Positions 1 to 7,396 are shown, counted from the first letter of the stretch. The stretch: DNA of 32,112 nucleotides from an uncultured Acetatifactor sp. (GCA_947581905.1 CANPWC010000006.1:1-32112); one strand, 5' to 3'. The notes: generated from the letters alone by a model not told the origin. A program made the numbers and translations.

Positions 1-75
1 GGAATAATTGCCAACCACGGCTTGATGAGTTGCTAATCATGGCTTAATTCGTAGCCGTCTGCCGTTTGAAAAGTG

Positions 76-157
76 GCCGGCCGTCGCTTAAATCCAGTTG
101 CCGGCTGCCGCTAAATCCGCCGGCTGCCGCTAAATCCGCCGGCCGCCGCTTAAATCC
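76..157. repeat. Short tandem repeat upstream of guaA
   Basis: Four imperfect copies of a 19-20 bp GC-rich unit (GCCGGCTGCCGCTAAATCC and variants) lie at 76-95, 100-118, 119-137 and 138-157. The middle two copies are identical and adjacent. The array ends five bases before the guaA -35 box. It may be the tail of the upstream intergenic region or a protein-binding array; no function can be read from the sequence. Confidence 0.8.
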
Positions 158-161
158 GGCG

Positions 162-190
162 TTGACAAGGCTGAAAGATATCATTATAAT
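162..190 (+). promoter_or_regulatory. Sigma-A promoter of guaA
   Basis: TTGACA (162-167) and TATAAT (185-190) match consensus at both boxes with a 17-base spacer. Transcription would start near 197, giving a leader of about 90 bases. The leader holds a small hairpin (GGTGC/GCACC) near 256-270. I see no conserved purine riboswitch core in it. Confidence 0.9.
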
Positions 191-287
191 AGGGCGTGAA
201 AAAAAGAAGTACCATGCCACGATGCCGGAATGAAGACAGGTGGATCGATAAAACGGGTGCGGCTTGCACCGGAAGCGAGGCTTAAGA

Positions 288-1826
288 ATGAAGCGTGAAA
301 TGATAGTCGTCCTGGATTTTGGCGGACAGTATAACCAGCTGATCGCCCGGAGGGTGAGGGAGTGCAGCGTGTACTGTGAGGTCCACCCCTATAACATGGA
401 TCTGGAGCAGTTAAAAGGGTTAGAACCTAAGGGAATCATTTTTACAGGCGGTCCCAACAGCGTATATGGCGAGGATTCCCCGTTGTGCGATCCGGAAGTG
501 TTCCAGCTGGGCGTGCCGATCCTGGGCATTTGCTATGGTTCCCAGCTGATGGCGCACCTGTTGGGCGGCCGCGTGGCGACGGCCCCGGTCAGTGAATACG
601 GGAAGACGGAAGTGGAAGTAGATAATGGGACGGCCCTTTTCCACGGAGTATCCCCTAAGACGATCTGTTGGATGAGCCATACGGACTATATTGAAAAAGC
701 GCCGGAGGATTTTACCATTACGGCGCATACCCCGGTCTGCCCGGTGGCGGGGATGGAGGCACCCTCCAGGAAGCTTTATGCGGTCCAGTTCCATCCGGAA
801 GTGATGCACACCCAGGAAGGGATGAAGATGCTGCATAACTTCGTCATTGACATCTGCGGCTGCAAGGGCGACTGGAAAATGGATTCTTTCGTGGAGACAA
901 GCATACGTGCGCTTCGTGAGGAAGTTGGAAGCGGCAAGGTGCTCTGCGCCTTATCCGGCGGCGTGGATTCCTCCGTGGCCGCCGTCTTGTTGTCTAAGGC
1001 GGTGGGCAAGCAGCTTACCTGCGTCTTCGTGGACCATGGCTTGCTGCGCAAAAACGAAGGGGATGAGGTGGAAGCGGTCTTTGGGCCGGATGGGCCATAC
1101 GACCTGAACTTCATCCGCGTCAATGCGCAGGAGAGGTTCTACAGCAAGCTGGCGGGAGTGACGGAGCCGGAGCAGAAGCGTAAGATCATCGGGGAAGAGT
1201 TCATCCGTGTATTTGAGGAAGTGGCGGACCAGATCGGCGCGGTGGATTACCTGGTACAGGGCACGATTTATCCGGATGTGATCGAAAGCGGCCTGGGCAA
1301 GTCCGCCGTGATCAAGTCCCACCATAATGTAGGCGGGCTGCCGGACCATGTGAAGTTCAAGGAGATCATTGAGCCGTTGCGTCTGTTGTTTAAGGATGAG
1401 GTGCGTAAGGCAGGCCTGGAGCTGGGCATACCGGAATATTTGGTATATCGCCAGCCGTTCCCGGGACCCGGCCTTGGGATCCGTATCATTGGGGAAGTGA
1501 CCGCCGAAAAGGTGAAGATCGTGCAGGAAGCGGACGCGATCTATCGGGAGGAGGTCGCCAAGGCGGGAGTGCAGGGCCTTGCGCAATATTTCGCGGCGCT
1601 GTCCAACATGAGGAGCGTGGGCTGCATGGGAGATGAGAGGACTTATGATTATGCCGTGGTGCTGCGCGCGGTCCTGACTTCGGACTTTATGACCGCGGAA
1701 GCCGCCAGGCTCCCCTGGGATGTGCTGGGGAAAGTGACGAACCGCATCGTGAACGAGGTGAAAGGGGTCAATCGAGTTCTTTATGACTGCACTTCGAAGC
1801 CGCCGGCCACGGTGGAGCTGGAATAG
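288..1826 (+). CDS. guaA: GMP synthase (glutamine-hydrolysing)
   Basis: GuaA converts XMP to GMP with ATP and glutamine in cytosolic purine synthesis. The 512-residue product has the full family length. The N-terminal class I glutamine amidotransferase domain shows nucleophile Cys82 (GICYGSQ) with His169 and Glu171 (QFHPEV). The PP-loop SGGVDSS at 223-229 marks the ATP pyrophosphatase domain, followed by the C-terminal dimerisation domain ending KPPATVELE. An upstream in-frame ATG at 264 exists, but ATG 288 gives the usual [14 protein letters not shown] start and has a GCGAGG element eight bases upstream. The gene has its own promoter and terminator, so the unit is intact despite the element integrated just downstream. 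Confidence 0.98.
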   Translation: MKREMIVVLDFGGQYNQLIARRVRECSVYCEVHPYNMDLEQLKGLEPKGIIFTGGPNSVYGEDSPLCDPEVFQLGVPILGICYGSQLMAHLLGGRVATAPVSEYGKTEVEVDNGTALFHGVSPKTICWMSHTDYIEKAPEDFTITAHTPVCPVAGMEAPSRKLYAVQFHPEVMHTQEGMKMLHNFVIDICGCKGDWKMDSFVETSIRALREEVGSGKVLCALSGGVDSSVAAVLLSKAVGKQLTCVFVDHGLLRKNEGDEVEAVFGPDGPYDLNFIRVNAQERFYSKLAGVTEPEQKRKIIGEEFIRVFEEVADQIGAVDYLVQGTIYPDVIESGLGKSAVIKSHHNVGGLPDHVKFKEIIEPLRLLFKDEVRKAGLELGIPEYLVYRQPFPGPGLGIRIIGEVTAEKVKIVQEADAIYREEVAKAGVQGLAQYFAALSNMRSVGCMGDERTYDYAVVLRAVLTSDFMTAEAARLPWDVLGKVTNRIVNEVKGVNRVLYDCTSKPPATVELE

Positions 1827-1836
1827 CGGGCATTTT

Positions 1837-1880
1837 GGCTGGAAAGCGCGTAAAATGGGCGTTTTCCAGCCTTTTCTTTT
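1837..1880 (+). terminator. Rho-independent terminator of guaA
   Basis: GGCTGGAAA (1837-1845) pairs with TTTCCAGCC (1863-1871) and is followed by TTTTCTTTT. It lies 10 bases after the guaA stop and closes that unit. Confidence 0.9.
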
Positions 1881-1948
1881 GCTTCGTGAGATGGTTTTGA
1901 GACTGATTTCGAGGCGCTTTCCACATATTCCATAAAAAGAGAATCTGG

Positions 1949-1977
1949 TTGAAATTCCTGTCGAAGTGTGTTAGTAT
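1949..1977 (+). promoter_or_regulatory. Promoter of the small toxin-like gene
   Basis: TTGAAA (1949-1954), a 17-base spacer and TAGTAT (1972-1977) form a good sigma-A promoter with a start near 1984. The resulting leader is about 135 bases and strongly folded: hairpins CTACC/GGTAG, CCCTC/GAGGG, GTATC/GATAC and AGGTGAA/TTCACCT follow one another before the ribosome site. Confidence 0.75.
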
Positions 1978-2119
1978 TTCTTTGGGACTACCAGGATGGT
2001 AGGCGGTTAGCCCTCTCCGGAGGGACTATGACCCTCCGATTACAATGTATCTTCGATACATAGAAACCCGCAAGGGAATAAGGTGAATTTATTCACCTGG
2101 GAAAGGAGGGCTGAGCCAT

Positions 2120-2218
2120 ATGGATATTTTGGGACTGATTGCAGTGTTGAGCTTCGGCTTGACCTGCTTTGGAATCGGATACTCTTTTGGTAAAGATAGT
2201 AACAAGACACAAAAATAA
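2120..2218 (+). CDS. Small hydrophobic peptide, probable type I holin-like toxin
   Basis: A 32-residue peptide begins MDILGLIAVLSFG, has one hydrophobic segment (about residues 3-24) and a polar tail ending NKTQK. A GGAAAGGAGGG site lies just upstream of ATG 2120. The size, single membrane span and charged tail match the holin-like (TxpA/BsrG/Fst-type) toxins common in Firmicutes, which act at the inner membrane. A long folded leader, a tight terminator and an opposing promoter at 2331-2359 fit a type I toxin under antisense RNA control. The family call is from general resemblance, not a search. It may be chromosomal or the edge of the integrated element. Confidence 0.7.
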   Translation: MDILGLIAVLSFGLTCFGIGYSFGKDSNKTQK

Positions 2219-2250
2219 CCGCCCCCCGACCAAAGGATGCGGTTATTTTT
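2211..2250. terminator. Bidirectional terminator shared by toxin mRNA and antisense RNA
   Basis: AAAAATAACCGC (2211-2222) and GCGGTTATTTTT (2239-2250) are perfect inverse complements. The stem ends in a T run on both strands, so it can stop transcription from either side. It overlaps the toxin stop codon. Confidence 0.85.
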
Positions 2251-2324
2251 AGCATTTAACTAATCGGGCTAACCGTCTATCGGTAGAGCCCAGGGGCATC
2301 TGTTACTAGCAGGTGCCCTTCTTT
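2211..2324 (-). ncRNA. Candidate antisense antitoxin RNA
   Basis: A minus-strand promoter (2331-2359) would start an RNA of about 110 bases near 2324 that ends at the shared terminator. It would overlap the 3' end of the toxin mRNA, the arrangement of TxpA/RatA and Fst-type loci. The span includes two hairpins: GGGCATCTG/CAGGTGCCC at 2294-2318 and a GGGCT-ACCG/CGGT-AGCCC structure at 2266-2291. The RNA itself is inferred from promoter and terminator only. Confidence 0.5.
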
Positions 2325-2330
2325 ATGTTC

Positions 2331-2359
2331 AATATACCATATTCTGTATGGAGTTTCAA
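2331..2359 (-). promoter_or_regulatory. Minus-strand promoter opposing the toxin gene
   Basis: Read on the minus strand, TTGAAA (2359-2354), 17 bases and TATATT (2336-2331) form a near-consensus sigma-A promoter directed toward the toxin gene. Its -35 box overlaps the last codons of the integrase gene. Confidence 0.6.
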
Positions 2360-3462
2360 GTGTTTTTTTTGCCCTGGTCCTGCGGCGTCCTGCGGAACTG
2401 GTTCAGCCGGTCTGCCAGCTTCGTGTCCTTGTCAGGGTATAGGTGGGAGTAAGTGTCAAGCGTAGTCTTTACCGATTCATGCCCAAGCCGGTCCGCTATT
2501 TCCAACGGCGAGAAGCCGAGCTCGATCAGCATGCTTGCGTGGCTGTGCCTCAAGTCATGCACCCTGATCGGCTCCAGCCCCGCCCTTTTGGATGCCTGCT
2601 TTATTTCCTTTTCCAGGACGGCTTTGGTGAAATAGAAGATTCGATCGCCTTTCCCGATGCCGTAGACCTTTGATATGTATCCGCAAATATCGTCATACAA
2701 GAAATCCGGGATGGAAATACAGCGCTTGGATTTTGGCGTCTTTGGCTCCAGGATCAGCTCTTCACCATTTGCCCTTACATAGTTCTTATTTATGTCTATC
2801 CGCTTTGATGGGAGTATGTCCGCAGGGGTAAGGGCCAGCAATTCCCCGCAGCGGATCCCGGTGTAGAACAAGATATCGAACGCCAGCTTCACGGCAGATT
2901 TCTGTATGGCGTTTGAGAACTGCTCATACTGCTCCTGTGTCCATATGTGCATTTCCTCCGCCCTGTTCTTCCCCATGCCGCCTGCGGTCCTGCATGGGTT
3001 GAAAGGGAGCCGGTAATGCGCCACTGCATAATTCATCAGGGCGGACATCTGGTTATTTACGGATTTTAAATACGTCTGCGAAAAAGGCTTTCCGTCCTCG
3101 TCGCGATAGGAGATCAATTTATTCTGCCACTTCCGGATTTTTATGGTATCTATATCGCAGATTTTCATCCGCCCAAAATAGGGGAGGAGCTTTCTTTCAA
3201 TGATGTAATGCTTATTTTCCATCGTGGTCGGCTTCAGCCGGTTCTCCATGTCATTTAGGTAGTTTTCCACAAGGGAAGAAAAGAGGATGTCGCTGGTATT
3301 GTTCTGTTTATCCAAGAACAAACGCTCATACTCTTTCGCCTCCCTCTGTGTCTTGAACCCCCTCTTGCATGTGTGCCGGTTCTTACCGGTCCAGTCTGTA
3401 TAGTTGAAGGCGGCATACCACATGGTCTTGCCGTTTTTGAGGGTATACTTATAAGCCGGCAT
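2356..3462 (-). CDS. int: Phage integrase, tyrosine recombinase
   Basis: The 368-residue protein catalyses site-specific integration of the element. An AP2-like arm-binding domain spans about residues 1-50, a SAM-like core-binding domain about 57-155, and the catalytic domain about 170-350. Catalytic residues are visible: Arg204 (TGIRCGEL), a Lys near 241-246, His302 and Arg305 (HDLRH), His328 (LGHES) and nucleophile Tyr338 (DTYSHLY). AAAGGAGG lies 8 bases before ATG 3462. Its 3' end faces the chromosome, as is usual for an integrase next to its attachment site. It is the first of three tyrosine recombinases in the window and the only one in the lysogeny arm. Confidence 0.96.
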   Translation of the reverse strand: MPAYKYTLKNGKTMWYAAFNYTDWTGKNRHTCKRGFKTQREAKEYERLFLDKQNNTSDILFSSLVENYLNDMENRLKPTTMENKHYIIERKLLPYFGRMKICDIDTIKIRKWQNKLISYRDEDGKPFSQTYLKSVNNQMSALMNYAVAHYRLPFNPCRTAGGMGKNRAEEMHIWTQEQYEQFSNAIQKSAVKLAFDILFYTGIRCGELLALTPADILPSKRIDINKNYVRANGEELILEPKTPKSKRCISIPDFLYDDICGYISKVYGIGKGDRIFYFTKAVLEKEIKQASKRAGLEPIRVHDLRHSHASMLIELGFSPLEIADRLGHESVKTTLDTYSHLYPDKDTKLADRLNQFRRTPQDQGKKNT

Positions 3463-3545
3463 GGCGGTCGCCTCCTTTGGTCTTATTATTTATACATTTT
3501 CCGCATGGAGATTTACTACTGGTAGCACCAGGGCGGTTTTTTATT

Positions 3546-4388
3546 TTACTTTTGCTCAAGCCTATGCTGGATGGATTGCTTAAGACGATTTGCAGAATTG
3601 CTTTGCTGCAATGATCGAAGCTGATAATAAGCGACACTTCTCAATTTTCGCAATCTGTCTGTTGCTGCAATCCCATTTCTTATCATGTCTGCATTCATGC
3701 TCTCTAGGTTAATCAATACAATCAGTTGTTCAACACTTGCAAAATCACGCATATTCTGCCTTTTGTTTCCTGTTTCTTCACGCCATTGTTTTGCTGTTTT
3801 TCCAAATAGAGCCATGTTTAATATGTCTGCTTCGGTAGCGTAAGTATAGCTTTCTTCTTGTTTGGTTAACTCTGGCGTAATGAGAAATTCTTTGATGGCA
3901 TCAGTATGTATCCGATAATTAATCTTGGAAAGTTCTCTTTTGGTGTCCCATCCAATTTCGAGGCGCTTTGCTTCATCCAGTTTTAATCGTTGGTAATCTT
4001 TAATAATATAGAGCTTAAATTCTGGCGATATCCATGAAGCAAACTCAAAAGCTATGTCTGTATGTGCATAAGTACCGCCATAGCGTCCTGCTTGCGATGT
4101 CATTCCTATTGCTGACATCCGTTCTATCCATTGTTTAGGAGTCATTATCAAACGCCCTGGTTCACTTCTAACCGTCTGGAATTCCATACGGTTAAAATTT
4201 GGATTGTATAATTTTTCCCACGTCGCAAGAAAATCAATCGTTGCATAGGAACTCATCCAGTTTGAAATTACTATTCTTGGATCGTCAGAATTTTTATGTT
4301 TTGCAATATCTGTTAAAGATATATAATCGTTTTGGTTCTCCTTAGAAAGTAGCACGGATATTTCTGTTCCGTTGGCATTTATTTTCAT
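3546..4388 (-). CDS. KilA-N domain protein
   Basis: The 280-residue protein has an N-terminal KilA-N domain (about residues 15-140; YISLTDIAKHKN near the start, then the YGGTYAHTDIAFEFASWISPEF type core and a YLIIKDYQRLK-like helix). KilA-N domains bind DNA and occur in phage and large DNA virus regulators and antirepressors. The C-terminal half is helical and charged. GAGGGAA precedes ATG 4388. The gene is AT-rich and lies between the integrase and a tiny membrane gene in the lysogeny arm, so it is probably expressed in the lysogen. Role as antirepressor, immunity or host-defence factor is open. Confidence 0.85.
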   Translation of the reverse strand: MKINANGTEISVLLSKENQNDYISLTDIAKHKNSDDPRIVISNWMSSYATIDFLATWEKLYNPNFNRMEFQTVRSEPGRLIMTPKQWIERMSAIGMTSQAGRYGGTYAHTDIAFEFASWISPEFKLYIIKDYQRLKLDEAKRLEIGWDTKRELSKINYRIHTDAIKEFLITPELTKQEESYTYATEADILNMALFGKTAKQWREETGNKRQNMRDFASVEQLIVLINLESMNADMIRNGIAATDRLRKLRSVAYYQLRSLQQSNSANRLKQSIQHRLEQK

Positions 4389-4416
4389 ACATTCCCTCTT
4401 TTCATTTGATTTTTTA

Positions 4417-4521
4417 TTAAATCGCCGGAGCGGCTATTTTAAGGACTGGGGCAAGTAAATTATATAAAACGGCGCATATAAAAAATAAAACTAGGTAGTC
4501 CAGCAATGTTTTTTTTCGCAT
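4417..4521 (-). CDS. Small single-span membrane peptide in the lysogeny arm
   Basis: A 34-residue ORF reads MRKKTLLDYLVLFF then a continuous hydrophobic stretch to KIAAPAI. A basic N terminus followed by about 18 hydrophobic residues predicts one membrane span with the N terminus inside. The start codon sits in TAATG, where TAA ends a five-codon ORF (MNGKL) that begins 10 bases after GGAGGG. This suggests translational coupling. It lies between the repressor and KilA-N genes on the same strand, the usual place for lysogenic conversion genes. I do not recognise a family; superinfection exclusion is a guess from position. Confidence 0.55.
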   Translation of the reverse strand: MRKKTLLDYLVLFFICAVLYNLLAPVLKIAAPAI

Positions 4522-4563
4522 TATAGTTTTCCGTTCATACCCTCCGGTACCACTCGAAGGGTA

Positions 4564-5646
4564 TTATTTTGCCAGTTTTCTGGGTTCGTCCGCTGCAACG
4601 GATATTTTCATAAAGTTATCACGTTCTTGTTGGAGAATTTGCTCCGATATCACACCGTCAATTTTTTTCCTATAATGGATTCCCAATTTTCTATAATCTT
4701 TTAGCAAGGCATCTTCATCGGTTTCTTTGCTCTTTTGAATGACCAAAGGACTGTCGCTAAATCCCAAAAGATAATCCGATGATACATTTCCCATTTCACA
4801 AAGTTTTTTTATAACAGCAATATGTGGCAAAAAACCATAATGATATAAATGAAATAACTCGGTAGTTGTTAATCCAAGAATTTCTGCTATATACTCATCA
4901 GTGTCACTTCCCAGGATTGTTTGAATACGTGACAAAGATTTTTTGTCCATTGGGAAAGGATATTCATTTGATGAAAGACGTTCCCTTGTTTTGTTACGAA
5001 TTCCCAATAAAAAGTCGGTTGAAACACAAAACAAATCCGATAATTTTTTGATGTGTTCAGGACTTGGAATATCATCCCCGCTTAAAAATTTCCGTAATCT
5101 TGATATAGAAATATCTAATTCATTAGCAATTTCAAATTCATTATAATCATCCATCAAAGTGATTAGTTGGCTCTGGAATGATGGTACATCCACTCGAATT
5201 TTCTTCTGTTGTATGTGTTCATCAGTTAAACAGAGTATATAATCTGTGGATTCCCCAAAACATTCTGCGAGTAATATTAACTCATTGATATTTGGAGATT
5301 TTCCAGACAATACATCATCAAGGCGTGTTTTTCGTATTCTTGTTATCTCGGAAACTGTTGGTTTGTCCATACTATGATCTTTTATTAGGAATTCAAGACG
5401 TTGATGGAAATTTTCTCCTAATTGTGATTTTATGTATGGTTTTGGATTATCTGTTATTTCTAATAAATAATCACTTGAAACGTTAAATGTTTGACACATT
5501 TTTATTAAGGTTCCAATATCTGGAAGCCTTCTGCCTTGTTCATACATTCCAATTGTGCTAGGTGAAAGATTTAGGATGTCTCCGAGGGAATTTTGAGTGT
5601 ATCCTTTTTCTTCACGCAGTTTTCTTATATTCTCACCAATCAACAA
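4564..5646 (-). CDS. Phage repressor with four XRE-type HTH modules
   Basis: The 360-residue protein starts with a clear XRE HTH (about 1-66; NIRKLREEKGYTQNSLGDIL). Three further modules of the same shape follow at about 76-143, 154-218 and 231-300. Each ends in a version of the S-x-D-[YF]-[LI]-L signature (SSDYLLEITD, STDYILCLTD, STDFLLGIRN, SSDYLLGFSD). Later modules are degenerate in the recognition helix. It is divergent from the Cro-like gene at 5790, so it is the likely CI-type repressor acting on the ACACA-N5-TGTGT sites. No peptidase or LexA-type domain is visible. Translation seems to begin at TTG (5646, or the next TTG at 5643), 5-8 bases after AGGAGGT; no ATG is suitable. The gene is AT-rich. 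Confidence 0.88.
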   Translation of the reverse strand: MLIGENIRKLREEKGYTQNSLGDILNLSPSTIGMYEQGRRLPDIGTLIKMCQTFNVSSDYLLEITDNPKPYIKSQLGENFHQRLEFLIKDHSMDKPTVSEITRIRKTRLDDVLSGKSPNINELILLAECFGESTDYILCLTDEHIQQKKIRVDVPSFQSQLITLMDDYNEFEIANELDISISRLRKFLSGDDIPSPEHIKKLSDLFCVSTDFLLGIRNKTRERLSSNEYPFPMDKKSLSRIQTILGSDTDEYIAEILGLTTTELFHLYHYGFLPHIAVIKKLCEMGNVSSDYLLGFSDSPLVIQKSKETDEDALLKDYRKLGIHYRKKIDGVISEQILQQERDNFMKISVAADEPRKLAK

Positions 5647-5676
5647 ATATACCTCCTATGTTGCTACATTAAATTT

Positions 5677-5685
5677 ATTATAACA
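5677..5685 (-). promoter_or_regulatory. Extended -10 promoter of the repressor gene
   Basis: On the minus strand TGTTATAAT is an extended -10 box with a perfect TATAAT. No good -35 box lies 16-18 bases upstream. TGTGTG-type half-sites fall in that interval, so operator binding should affect this promoter. Confidence 0.6.
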
Positions 5686-5705
5686 GAAAAATCACACAAT
5701 TAATC

Positions 5706-5720
5706 ACACAAAAAATGTGT
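5706..5720. promoter_or_regulatory. Operator O1, ACACA-N5-TGTGT
   Basis: Perfect inverted repeat ACACA-AAAAA-TGTGT. Its right end touches the -35 box of the early promoter. Another ACACA half-site lies at 5694-5698, 12 bases away, in the same orientation as the left half. Confidence 0.7.
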
Positions 5721-5748
5721 TGACATTCTGCTGCGTATGTGTTAATGT
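5720..5748 (+). promoter_or_regulatory. Early promoter toward the cro-like gene and early operon
   Basis: TTGACA (5720-5725), a 17-base spacer and TAATGT (5743-5748). Operators O1 and O2 bracket it and a single TGTGT half-site (5738-5742) lies in the spacer, so it is well placed for repression. Confidence 0.8.
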
Positions 5749-5758
5749 ATGATTAACA

Positions 5759-5773
5759 ACACATAAAGTGTGT
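5759..5773. promoter_or_regulatory. Operator O2, ACACA-N5-TGTGT
   Basis: Perfect inverted repeat ACACA-TAAAG-TGTGT just downstream of the early -10 box and 16 bases before the cro-like start codon. A bound protein here would block early transcription. Confidence 0.7.
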
Positions 5774-5789
5774 AGAAAGGAGGAGAAAA

Positions 5790-6002
5790 ATGAATTCAAT
5801 GCTTCGCGCTTTCAGGGAAGAACAACAATTATCTATTCTTGAAATGAGTAAAAGCATAGGAGTGTCTAAGTCCACATATGAAAAAGTGGAGTATGGTCAA
5901 AGGACGCCGAGTTATAACTTTGTCAAACGTTTTAAACTAAAATACCCTGCTGCAGACACAGACTCTCTTTTTTTTACCGCTAACTACACAGAATATGTGT
6001 GA
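5790..6002 (+). CDS. Cro-like HTH regulator
   Basis: The 70-residue protein is essentially one XRE helix-turn-helix (LSILEMSKSIGVSKSTYEKVEYG, about residues 14-36 in pattern) with a short tail. It is the first gene of the rightward transcript, divergent from the large repressor, which is the position of Cro in lambdoid phages. AAAGGAGG sits 8 bases before ATG 5790. Codon use is AT-rich like the repressor. The last codons contain a third operator copy (5986-6000), so the coding end carries a regulatory site. Confidence 0.85.
   Translation: MNSMLRAFREEQQLSILEMSKSIGVSKSTYEKVEYGQRTPSYNFVKRFKLKYPAADTDSLFFTANYTEYV
5986..6000. promoter_or_regulatory. Operator O3 inside the end of the cro-like gene
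   Basis: ACACA-GAATA-TGTGT repeats the O1/O2 architecture exactly. It overlaps the last codons of the cro-like gene and lies 126 bases upstream of the next regulator gene. A TTATAAT box follows at 6010-6016, but I find no clear matching -35. Confidence 0.6.
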
Positions 6003-6125
6003 TGATTAAATTATAATCCATAGAGGTGAAAATCAAAATGTCAAATATTGCAGTGAAGACTTGCTTCAACCTATTTTTAAAAGTTCGTTAGGAAACATCA
6101 AGACACAATGAAAGGAGGATGCACT

Positions 6126-6932
6126 GTGAATAGGTTGAAACTGTTACGTGAAGAACGTGGAATGAAACAATCTACATTAGGGAATCTTTTAAACGTCAAG
6201 GATTCTGCCATCTCCAAATATGAATCTGAAAAAGTCCCATTGACTGGTGATGCACTAATAAAACTTTCTGAAATATTTAATGTGTCCGCAGATTACATAC
6301 TCGGGCTATCAGACGAGAGGTTCCCTGTGGTCGATCAGGGACGGGGGCTTCCTAATGGGATGCCTAATTATAGGGACATATTATTTTGCGGGAATTTTAA
6401 GCAATCGGTATGGAATCTGTGCAAAAATAAGCATATTTCCTTAGAGCAGCTTGAAAAAAATCTGGGATTTTCCAGGGGATTCGTGGAGCGAGTCGAAAAG
6501 GGTTTGCTGAAGCTACAGCTGGAAGACGTGCAAAAGATAGCGGAATATTTTCATACGACGCTGGATTCCGTGCTGGATGGCGGGAAAAGGGAATGCAGGG
6601 TTAAGGTACATCCCGGAGATGATCTCTTAGCGGAGAAGCAGGAGGCATGCATCCAAGAATATGCTAGGTTGCTGAAATACAAGGCGATGGGTTATCGGAA
6701 AAATGATCTTTTTACAGAAAAAATAAGTTTGCTAAAGGCATCATTAGAAAGGCTTGAATTTGACTATATGGAGTTTTACAAAGCTCATATGGACGAATTG
6801 GAAGCAAAGATAAGCACCTTCCAAGTAGCGGAATGCGAGGAGGGTGTCTTGGTAAATGAACTGAAAAAGCGGGGATACAGGATAGAAAAGATAGGAAAGG
6901 AGGGTGGTTATGATGCCGAACATAACAGCTAA
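6126..6932 (+). CDS. Two-module XRE regulator with coiled-coil tail
   Basis: The 268-residue protein has a canonical XRE HTH at about 1-63 (LKLLREERGMKQSTLGNLL, ending NVSADYILGLSDE). A second, more divergent HTH lies at about 95-160 (ISLEQLEKNLGFSRGFVERVEKG). A long charged helical tail follows (about 175-265). GTG 6126 is preferred because AAAGGAGG lies 8 bases upstream, while an in-frame ATG at 6108 overlaps that site. It shares the SxDYxLGLSD module end with the repressor at 4564-5646, suggesting common descent. As the second rightward gene it may act as an early activator or second Cro-type protein. Confidence 0.8.
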   Translation: MNRLKLLREERGMKQSTLGNLLNVKDSAISKYESEKVPLTGDALIKLSEIFNVSADYILGLSDERFPVVDQGRGLPNGMPNYRDILFCGNFKQSVWNLCKNKHISLEQLEKNLGFSRGFVERVEKGLLKLQLEDVQKIAEYFHTTLDSVLDGGKRECRVKVHPGDDLLAEKQEACIQEYARLLKYKAMGYRKNDLFTEKISLLKASLERLEFDYMEFYKAHMDELEAKISTFQVAECEEGVLVNELKKRGYRIEKIGKEGGYDAEHNS

Positions 6933-7386
6933 GACAAGCTCCAACGTGTTTTACAAGACCCGTTGCGAAGCGTCAAAGCGTAATGAGGCCTTGAGCAGCA
7001 GGGAGGGGGCGGCGGACATCATGTCCATTGACCGCGGGCGGCTGTACCGGATCGAGAGCGGGATCGCCAACCCATACCCGGAAGAGATCCGCCTGATGGC
7101 AGACCTTTACAACGCCCCGGAGCTTGAGAACCATTATTGCGCGACCATGTGCCCGCTTGGAGGGGACGTGCCGAAGGTGGACGTGGAGGGCATAGACAGG
7201 ATCGCGGTCAAGGCGTTGTCGACGTTCCGGCGGATCGCGGAGACAAAGGAGCTCCTGTTGGACATCACGGAGGACGGGGTCATCACCAAGGAGGAGCAAG
7301 GCGACCTGAACAAGGTGCTTAAGAACTTGGAGGAGCTGGAGCAGGTCACGCAAAGCCTCAAGGTGTGGATCAAGAAGAACCTATAG
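6910..7386 (+). CDS. XRE-type DNA-binding protein
   Basis: The 158-residue protein has an HTH at about residues 15-65 (SSREGAADIMSIDRGRLYRIESG, then NPYPEEIRLMADLYNAPEL). A helical C-terminal part follows (about 95-158, with KELLLDITEDGVITKEEQG). The start is ATG 6910 or 6913, following GGAAAGGAGGG; the gene overlaps the end of the previous one by 23 bases. From here on the operon is GC-rich. Proteins of this shape are common near the start of early operons in Clostridia prophages. No specific target can be named. Confidence 0.75.
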   Translation: MMPNITAKTSSNVFYKTRCEASKRNEALSSREGAADIMSIDRGRLYRIESGIANPYPEEIRLMADLYNAPELENHYCATMCPLGGDVPKVDVEGIDRIAVKALSTFRRIAETKELLLDITEDGVITKEEQGDLNKVLKNLEELEQVTQSLKVWIKKNL

Positions 7387-7396
7387 GAGGATGGCA

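Noticed and set aside
197-287. A purine riboswitch in the guaA leader
   Set aside because: The leader is only about 90 bases and has none of the conserved core; only a small hairpin is visible.
3449-3637. A 62-codon minus ORF as an excisionase between integrase and KilA-N
   Set aside because: It overlaps the end of the KilA-N gene in another frame, has no HTH pattern, and its start lacks a ribosome site.
4551-4582. A terminator after the repressor gene (ACCCT...AGGGT hairpin)
   Set aside because: The stem at about 4539-4562 is good, but the T-rich stretch lies on the wrong side for the minus-strand transcript, so it would act only on plus-strand transcription that is not expected there.
6038-6091. 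A 17-codon ORF (MSNIAVKTCFNLFLKVR) between the cro-like gene and the next regulator
   Set aside because: It has an AGAGGTG site but is too short and has no recognised features; chance cannot be excluded.
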